NCBI GenBank assembly: GCA_023381535.1
Contig: JAMCSN010000126.1
Span: forward strand, 1 to 8,483
DNA: 8,483 nucleotides
Reading direction: 5' to 3'
Source: Bacteroidota bacterium
GTDB lineage: Bacteria > Bacteroidota > Ignavibacteria > Ignavibacteriales > Melioribacteraceae
The first letter of the stretch is position 1. Each line of letters opens with the position of its first letter. Positions 1 to 5,179 of the stretch are shown piece after piece. A program made the translations under genes and the position numbers. The notes beneath the pieces are model-generated. The model did not search any database, was not told where the DNA came from, and saw only the letters and a program-made list of their open reading frames with translations.

Positions 1-83
1 GCTTAAGAGATTCCGGATTTGAAAAAGTGAAAATGGGGCTCACTTCAATTCAAGAAGTGATCGGCGCCACAATGGAAGATTAG
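1..83 (+). CDS. pilB: C-terminal end of type IV pilus extension ATPase (PilB/GspE family), 5'-truncated by window
   Basis: Reading in the frame that starts at base 3 gives 26 residues ending at TAG (81-83). The segment LRDSGFEKVKMGLTSIQEV has the form of the last helices of PilB/GspE ATPases, whose family ends in a pattern like 'R..G..KV..G.TS.EEV...T'. The Walker motifs and zinc-binding region lie outside the window, so family rather than subtype is what can be seen. In the cell such an enzyme is a cytoplasmic hexameric ATPase that drives pilin polymerisation through the platform protein PilC. A PilT-type gene follows after 69 bases, which favours PilB over a type II secretion GspE. PilT proteins and other GspE-superfamily ATPases remain possible for so short a fragment. 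Confidence 0.75.
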   Translation, partial: LRDSGFEKVKMGLTSIQEVIGATMED

Positions 84-152
84 TTCAATTTCTTTTAGTT
101 ATATTACTGTATGAAAGCGGTCTTCTTAGCTCAATTATATATGGAATAATAA

Positions 153-1379
153 ATGATTGCCCCTGCAAAACAAATTCTTTCAGCTTTCACCGCAAGCATC
201 CCCACCAGCATTTTTGGTCCCGAAAGAATTAGATATACAATTGAAAACATCAACAAGCTGCAAGTAGAGCATAAACTGATTCTCCTTCAGTTAATGAATC
301 ACATATTGGAATCGATGATTGAACAGCAAGCTTCGGACGTTGAAATTGGAGGGCACGGCACTCAAGGACAAGTTTGGTTTAGAGTTTTCGGCAACAAGGA
401 ACGTGTTTTGGATCTGCCGCAATTTACGGAAGATGAAGCGACATTGCTGATTGTTAATCTGCTTAATCCCAATCAATGCGCAATTTTATTAAGCGAAAAA
501 AATATTGATTTCAGCTATTCATTCAAATACGAAAAAACTCAAACAGTTTTTAGATTCCGCGCCGACGCATATTACGATCTTGATTGTCTGACTATGAACA
601 TGCGTTCAATCCAAGCGGCAGTTCGCCCCGTTGAATCACTTGGCTTCCATCCGCTTGCAGTTAAGACCATGAGCCACAGTTATATAAAATTTGGTTTGTC
701 GTTAGTCACCGGTATTACCGGTTCCGGAAAGTCCACAACTTTAGATGCAATAATTGATTACCACAACGATTTCGACCCGTGCCATATTGTAATAATCGGT
801 TCGCCGATTGAATACGTGCATAAATCCCGCAAGTCTATTATAAAACATCGCGAGGTTGGAAGAGATGTTTTATCATTTAAGGACGGAGTTATTCAATCTC
901 TCCGGCAAGATCCCGATATAATTGTTATCGGTGAAATGAGAGACCCGGCTACAATCATGGCGGCATTGGAAGTAACAGATACCGGGCATAAAGTTTTTTC
1001 AACACTTCATACTTCTTCTGCGGTGGAATCGATAGATCGTATCATTGCAGAAGTTGATCCTCACGAACAGGAAAGAGTAAAGAACCGTTTAGCCGATGTA
1101 TTGATTTCAGTAGTGTCGCAGAAACTCGTTCCCAGTCTGGATGGGAAACGCGCACTGGCTAAAGAGGTGCTCATTGTTACTCCAAGTGTAAGAGCGGCAA
1201 TAAAGAACAATAATACAAGTGAAATTTACTTGATGATTAATCAGGGCGGTCCTCAGGGCATGGTTACAATGGAACAGGATTTGATGCGTCTTTATACGGA
1301 AAAGAAGATTTCAAAAGAAAGTGCGATTGCTTATGCTAATAACAAAACACGAATTCTTCAGTTGATGAAGGCGGTATAA
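153..1379 (+). CDS. pilT: Type IV pilus retraction ATPase PilT family, with variant Asp box
   Basis: 408 residues of the PilT/GspE secretion ATPase superfamily, a cytoplasmic hexameric motor that depolymerises pili. Visible motifs are ASD at 60-62 (start of the PAS-like N-domain, PilT-type 'ASDLHL'), Walker A GITGSGKST at 187-195, Walker B region DPDIIVIGE with catalytic Glu at 261, and His box STLHTSSA with His at 286. The C-terminal SVRAAIKNNNT matches the PilT 'AIRNLIRE' region, which supports PilT over PilB. The Asp box reads GSPIEYVH (216-223), whereas the family usually has EDPIE(F/Y)VH, so two acidic residues are missing. The N-terminus is about 40 residues longer than usual, as ASD normally lies near residue 17-19. 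The next Met (codon 48, base 294) would give a classical length but lacks an obvious Shine-Dalgarno. ATG 153 has only a weak GGA at 143-145. Next gene begins 2 bases after the stop. Confidence 0.9.
   Translation: MIAPAKQILSAFTASIPTSIFGPERIRYTIENINKLQVEHKLILLQLMNHILESMIEQQASDVEIGGHGTQGQVWFRVFGNKERVLDLPQFTEDEATLLIVNLLNPNQCAILLSEKNIDFSYSFKYEKTQTVFRFRADAYYDLDCLTMNMRSIQAAVRPVESLGFHPLAVKTMSHSYIKFGLSLVTGITGSGKSTTLDAIIDYHNDFDPCHIVIIGSPIEYVHKSRKSIIKHREVGRDVLSFKDGVIQSLRQDPDIIVIGEMRDPATIMAALEVTDTGHKVFSTLHTSSAVESIDRIIAEVDPHEQERVKNRLADVLISVVSQKLVPSLDGKRALAKEVLIVTPSVRAAIKNNNTSEIYLMINQGGPQGMVTMEQDLMRLYTEKKISKESAIAYANNKTRILQLMKAV
1367..1374 (+). promoter_or_regulatory. Ribosome binding site supporting the TTG start of pilMN
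   Basis: GAAGGCGG lies inside the last codons of pilT, 7 bases before TTG at 1382. No in-frame ATG occurs in the following gene until codon 97, which lies beyond the first strands of the actin-like domain. The site, together with homology-like sequence from the first codons on, therefore selects the TTG start. Its location within pilT also implies co-transcription. Confidence 0.6.
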
Positions 1380-1381
1380 TC

Positions 1382-2938
1382 TTGAAGCCTGTTGTATGTC
1401 TATATTGCGAAGGTACCGATGCGAAGTTAGCCGTTGTTGCAAAAACAAATGACGGCATTCAAATACAGCGCGTTGCTGCGCTTACTGTTTCCAGATCACA
1501 AGGCGCTTCTTCAAAACCGGAATTGTACAATGAGCTGAATGCGGTCGATCTCAAAGGAGATGAAATTTCTTTCGACAATCTTGACACGGCTGCTGAACCT
1601 GAGATTAGTCAAGATACTTCCGATGTCGGTCAATTTCACGCGTCGTTGCACGACCTAAAAATTAACGGTATGAATTACATCCCCATTGTTACCGAACCAA
1701 TTGTGAATTATCATTCGTATGAGGGACCCCGCGATCAAAACAAGAAAAAGCTAATTCAGACAATCATTAAGGATCTGCAATCAACCAAAGGAATTACGGT
1801 TGATGAAGATTCTATGGACATTACCGAGTTGAGTGAAAAAACTACGCTCGGAGTTTTTCTTGAAGGCGACATACCTTGCGTTGGGCTTGTAAACCAACTT
1901 GCAAATTATAATAATAAGCGGTACTTAAAAATTCCAACGATAAAAACCGCCGAACTTCCGTTAGCTTACTATGTTTCAAAAACTACAAAGTTCTTTCCGG
2001 AAGATTTCACTCTGATTGTTCACATAGGAAAAGAATATTCCAAATTGATTTTTTTGGAAGGTCAGCGATTGAGACATATCGGCTCCACTCTCGATATCGG
2101 GACAAAAAATCTTCATACCTACGATGTATATTTTTCTAAGATTCTTCTTGAAATGGAAAACGGCGGCATTCCGAAGCTTGACAACATTATCATTTGCGGC
2201 GAAGACAGATCTGAGAACTTAATCTTATCTTTCTATGGTACTTTCCCCGAAGCGAACGTGAGCGAGTTGAAGTTCCCAGGTTTAGATACTACCTGGTTGA
2301 AAGAAGATGAAGTGAAAGACCTTGCTTTATTCGCTGTACCGATTGCAGCAGCGACGGAATACTTTGATGAACTTGATAAGCTCTATGTTGGTGTAAATTT
2401 TCTGCCGAGGTATGTTCAGGAACATCAAAAAGTTTTTGATTTCGGATGGCACGGTTACGCTCTGCTGCCCGTCTTGTTTGGTGCAACTTTTTATTTCACC
2501 TTTAGTATTCTTAGCAATGTTAAGCACATAAATGAACTGAACTATGAAATTGATCGTCTGATGCAAAGGCAGACACAAAACCAGGAGCTTATACAGGAGA
2601 TTACTCCTCTCGAGCAAAGGATTAACAGTTTTGATGCGACTCAAAAGATACTCGATTCTGCCTCTGTGGGTGCCGGCGTTTGGAACCGTACAATTTCGAA
2701 AATTTCGGATTTCGCGGAACGAAGAAGAAATTTCTGGATTTCAAAACTTGAAACGGTTGACAAAACCGAAGTTAAGCTGGACGGCTTTTCGCTTTCCAGA
2801 AGCGTGCTTACCGAATTTGCGGAATTATATAGAACTTCACTTTTGAAGAAAATTAATTATGAACCGCTGAGAGAGAAGAGTGCTTTTTCTTATTCACTAA
2901 GTTTCAAACTAAAGGATGATTCGCTTAAAACAAAATGA
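1382..2938 (+). CDS. PilM-PilN fusion, GspL-like inner-membrane assembly protein of the type IV pilus
   Basis: 518 residues starting at TTG. Residues 1 to about 330 resemble the actin-like PilM fold: an N-terminal strand-loop (VVCLYCEGTDAKLAVVA) and a second phosphate-loop-like segment (FTLIVHIGKEYSKLIFLEG). Both loops lack the acidic residue expected in 'D.G' motifs, so ATP binding is doubtful. VNFLPRY at 338-344 matches the PilN signature 'INLLP.R', the cytoplasmic tail by which PilN normally docks on PilM. One membrane helix follows (about 358-380), then a coiled coil (about 383-425) and a C-terminal domain ending in alternating hydrophobic strands typical of PilN ferredoxin-like domains (KLDGFSLSRSVLTEFAEL). 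The order PilM + tail + helix + coil + ferredoxin domain equals that of GspL in type II secretion. It would link the cytoplasmic ATPases to the periplasmic ring. The stop overlaps the next start (ATGA, 2935-2938). Family assignment comes from motif reading; sequence divergence is high. Confidence 0.8.
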   Translation: MKPVVCLYCEGTDAKLAVVAKTNDGIQIQRVAALTVSRSQGASSKPELYNELNAVDLKGDEISFDNLDTAAEPEISQDTSDVGQFHASLHDLKINGMNYIPIVTEPIVNYHSYEGPRDQNKKKLIQTIIKDLQSTKGITVDEDSMDITELSEKTTLGVFLEGDIPCVGLVNQLANYNNKRYLKIPTIKTAELPLAYYVSKTTKFFPEDFTLIVHIGKEYSKLIFLEGQRLRHIGSTLDIGTKNLHTYDVYFSKILLEMENGGIPKLDNIIICGEDRSENLILSFYGTFPEANVSELKFPGLDTTWLKEDEVKDLALFAVPIAAATEYFDELDKLYVGVNFLPRYVQEHQKVFDFGWHGYALLPVLFGATFYFTFSILSNVKHINELNYEIDRLMQRQTQNQELIQEITPLEQRINSFDATQKILDSASVGAGVWNRTISKISDFAERRRNFWISKLETVDKTEVKLDGFSLSRSVLTEFAELYRTSLLKKINYEPLREKSAFSYSLSFKLKDDSLKTK

Positions 2939-3813
2939 GTGCTAAGGTAAAAAATACTTTAATCATCCTGGTAATATTCCTCGGTATAATGTTGAGCGCA
3001 GGGTTCTACAGTTTTGTGATTCAGAAATCCAAAATCAGAGACAAGGAAAAAAGAATTAAGGATTTGAAACTATTCCAGCTTGATACCGAAGCATTAACAC
3101 GACAACTTGTTTCGTTCCAAAAGCGGGTAGCCGAACTCGATTCTGTCCTTGCAAATAGGAAGTACAACATTCCTTACAAATTTTCTCAAGCCGGTTTTTT
3201 TGATTTTGTAAACCAGGTATCTTACAGTTTTTCCAACAACTCGTTTGTTAACGTTGAGTTCGACGAAAACGAGACGAGCGCAAACTTTAACATTTACAAC
3301 TATACAGTGAGCGGAACCGCCGAGTTTGGCGATCTCGATAGACTGATTTACGCAATCGAAGAAAGTAAGCAACTCAAAAAAATCAGCGAGATGGGACTGT
3401 CCAACAATGTTAAGGTTGATAAGGACGGAACGCCCCACTTCCTGGTGAATTACAAGTTCAAGGTGAAGGTTTACTATTCGTTAAGCGACCGGTTTTTTGT
3501 TAAAGACATCAGAGAAAACTCGCTCGTTCCGAATCCGGCTTATGACTTTTTCTACCCGTTAATACGCAATGAAATTCCGGCTAACATCGATCACTTGCTG
3601 GATGTTCAGACGGCTCAATTGCTGGCTTTAATTCCCGACGGAGCTTTTCTATCAGACGCCAGCGGAAATACTTACCTCTTGTGGGAGGGCGATCAAGTTT
3701 ATCTTGGATTCCTAACCAATATTGATTATCAAAACAGCGTTGTGAATTTCGTACTTAACAAAGGCGGTATTATTGAAAACGTTTCTTTGAAGCTCGGAAA
3801 AGAAAAAAAGTAG
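2935..3813 (+). CDS. PilO-PilP fusion, inner-membrane alignment protein of the type IV pilus
   Basis: 292 residues with a short cytoplasmic N-terminus, one membrane helix (about 8-28), a charged coiled coil (about 30-75) and a periplasmic domain (about 80-180). This is the PilO layout. The stretch YTVSGTAEFGDLDRLIYAIE is typical of PilO, where 'v.G.y..l..F...l' precedes a helix and a pairing strand. From about 198 the protein has an extra beta-rich domain beginning PNPAYDFFYP and containing LLALIPDGAFL and a WEGDQVYLGFL turn. This resembles PilP, in which 'NPF' is followed by an 'ALI...G..y.V..Gd.iG' beta sandwich that touches the secretin. Ordinary PilO is about 200 residues, so the C-terminal ~90 residues are the added part. 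There is no lipobox Cys: PilP's usual lipid anchor would be replaced by the PilO helix. Start ATG overlaps the previous stop by 4 bases. The secretin follows after 10 bases. The PilO part is firmer than the PilP part. Confidence 0.77.
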   Translation: MSAKVKNTLIILVIFLGIMLSAGFYSFVIQKSKIRDKEKRIKDLKLFQLDTEALTRQLVSFQKRVAELDSVLANRKYNIPYKFSQAGFFDFVNQVSYSFSNNSFVNVEFDENETSANFNIYNYTVSGTAEFGDLDRLIYAIEESKQLKKISEMGLSNNVKVDKDGTPHFLVNYKFKVKVYYSLSDRFFVKDIRENSLVPNPAYDFFYPLIRNEIPANIDHLLDVQTAQLLALIPDGAFLSDASGNTYLLWEGDQVYLGFLTNIDYQNSVVNFVLNKGGIIENVSLKLGKEKK

Positions 3814-3823
3814 GTTAAATACA

Positions 3824-5080
3824 ATGAGAAAAATAATTACACTTTTGTTTTTGCTGGTGTCCGTTCAGTTAATTTTTGCTCAAATCGATTTAAAGGATAA
3901 GCTGAAAGGTTACGTCAGCCCGGAAGAAATAGTTTCGCTTTCGGAAAAAATTCCTTTTAATCAGGCAATTGAAGTTCTTAGCAAGGTAAGCGAAAAAGTT
4001 GCCGGCAAAAAAATTGTCTCCACCGTAGATTCGAATTCTCCGATCGGAGTCGAAATTGTTAATATGCAGTATAAGAAAGCATTGTTCATAATTGTTCAGT
4101 ATAACAATTTGACTATCGACGAGACCGGACCATCGATAGTAGTTAGAAAGAAGGACGAAACTGCGCAAGCCAAACTTGAAAAAGATGTTTATGCGCCGAT
4201 AACGGAAAGAGAAGTGAAAATTTCCGCAGTTTTGTTTGAAGCCAACGTGGACGATATGCAGGAAAGGGGTATTAACTGGGAATTCCTTCTTTCGCAGTCT
4301 GGAGTTCAATTGGGTTCAAAAATTATTACGCTTCAGGAGCCGCAACTACAAACAGGCACTCAAACAACAGCTCAGCAAAAACCTCCTACATATGAAATCA
4401 ATAGTAAATCAAATTACAGTTTAGGCCCGTGGGACGGAACGGCAACCGGTCTTTTAAGAGTCTTTGAAACTAATGGTCTTGGTGAAATAATTGCGCGTCC
4501 GACAATTATTGCAAGAAACGGTATTCCAGGAAAGACGCAAGTTGGAAACGATTTCTCGATAAAGGAAAGAGACTTTTCGGGCAACTTGATTGATAAATTC
4601 TATCCGACAGGAACCATAATTGAAGTTACGCCCTATGTTTATAAAGAGGACGGAGTTAATTATATACTACTAAAATTAAGAATTGAACGCAGCAGTGTAG
4701 TATCAAGAGACGCTCTCAGCACTAATGTCAGCAAGAATACAATCAACACAGATGTTATGTTATTGGATGGCGAAGAAACCGCTGTGGGCGGCTTGTTCGA
4801 GAATCAAGAACTTAATACGCGGCGCGGTATTCCGTTCCTAAAAGATTTACCGTGGTGGGTTTTCGGGCTGCGATATATTTTCGGATACGATCAAACGGAA
4901 AATGTAAGAAAAGAAATTATCATGTTGATTAAAGCGGATATCCTTCCGACCCTGAAAGAAAGAATTAAAATGGAAAAAAGTGACTCGGTTCTGCGTGATG
5001 AAAGAGCTAAGAATATGGAGCTGTTGGAAAAGTACAAGGAACAATTAAAGAAATCGGAAGGGGACGCGGAAAAGAAATAG
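3824..5080 (+). CDS. pilQ: Short PilQ/GspD-family outer-membrane secretin
   Basis: 418 residues. A Sec signal peptide spans 1-19 (MRK, hydrophobic core, cleavage after LIFA, no lipobox). Residues 43-110 resemble a secretin/TonB short N-terminal (STN, N0-like) domain (IPFNQAIEVLSKVSEK to SIVVRK). The secretin core runs from about 129 to 375: EVKISAVLFEANVDDMQERGINW matches the family's 'V.IEA.I.EV.....GV.W' strand; GEIIARPTIIARNG matches 'G.V.S.P...T..N'; DVMLLDGEETAVGGLFENQ matches 'T.V.V.DG.T.VIGGL'; and RRGIPFLKDLPWW with IIMLIKADILP matches the terminal 'VP.L.DIP.....E.LIFITP.I'. A charged, helix-prone tail follows (about 376-418). It would form the multimeric pore for the pilus. PilQ is usually 600-700 residues with AMIN domains; these are absent here. 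The start is supported by AGG at 3812-3814 and the signal peptide. GspD or another secretin cannot be excluded by sequence alone; context favours PilQ. Confidence 0.87.
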   Translation: MRKIITLLFLLVSVQLIFAQIDLKDKLKGYVSPEEIVSLSEKIPFNQAIEVLSKVSEKVAGKKIVSTVDSNSPIGVEIVNMQYKKALFIIVQYNNLTIDETGPSIVVRKKDETAQAKLEKDVYAPITEREVKISAVLFEANVDDMQERGINWEFLLSQSGVQLGSKIITLQEPQLQTGTQTTAQQKPPTYEINSKSNYSLGPWDGTATGLLRVFETNGLGEIIARPTIIARNGIPGKTQVGNDFSIKERDFSGNLIDKFYPTGTIIEVTPYVYKEDGVNYILLKLRIERSSVVSRDALSTNVSKNTINTDVMLLDGEETAVGGLFENQELNTRRGIPFLKDLPWWVFGLRYIFGYDQTENVRKEIIMLIKADILPTLKERIKMEKSDSVLRDERAKNMELLEKYKEQLKKSEGDAEKK

Positions 5081-5179
5081 ATGCATTGAAAAAACTTACC
5101 TTTTTAAAATGCGTTCGCAACGCAGCTTGAAATACTTTCCCTTCCATCTCGCTGAATGAATCGGGAGGTCCTTCGTTAA
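5081..5179 (+). other. Intergenic spacer between secretin and kinase genes
   Basis: This 99-base spacer is the longest gap in the window. It holds a weak 5-bp inverted repeat (TGCGT/ACGCA, 5110-5124, 5-base loop) without a following T tract, so it is not a convincing terminator, and the Shine-Dalgarno of the kinase gene near its end. No promoter could be assigned with confidence. The kinase may be read through from the pilus operon or have its own promoter here. Confidence 0.4.
5163..5169 (+). promoter_or_regulatory. Ribosome binding site of the hybrid histidine kinase gene
   Basis: GGGAGGT stands 10 bases before ATG at 5180. The codon immediately before that ATG, in the same frame, is TAA (5177-5179), so the coding sequence cannot extend further upstream and the start at 5180 is well fixed. 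Confidence 0.7.

Noticed and set aside
111..149. A 12-codon ORF (MKAVFLAQLYME) in the gap before pilT
   Set aside because: It is too short, has no clear ribosome binding site and no leader-peptide hallmarks such as a run of regulatory codons or an attenuator hairpin; chance is sufficient.
2327..2644. 105-codon reverse-strand open frame within the PilM-PilN gene
   Set aside because: It is antisense to motif-bearing coding sequence, shows no family motif and has no sensible ribosome binding site context.
3890..4309. 139-codon reverse-strand open frame within the secretin gene
   Set aside because: It lies wholly antisense to a well-supported gene, and its residue make-up (many F, N, R) is that of a complement shadow, with no domain motif.
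153..5080. Reading the locus as a type II secretion system rather than a type IV pilus
   Set aside because: The GspL-like layout made this tempting, but a PilT-family retraction ATPase with a PilT-type C-terminal motif is a pilus hallmark, and no GspC/F/G-M genes are in view. It is not fully excluded, because the pilins are outside the window.
5110..5124. Inverted repeat TGCGT/ACGCA after the secretin gene as a terminator
   Set aside because: The stem is only 5 bp and no T-run follows; such a repeat is expected by chance in a spacer of this size.
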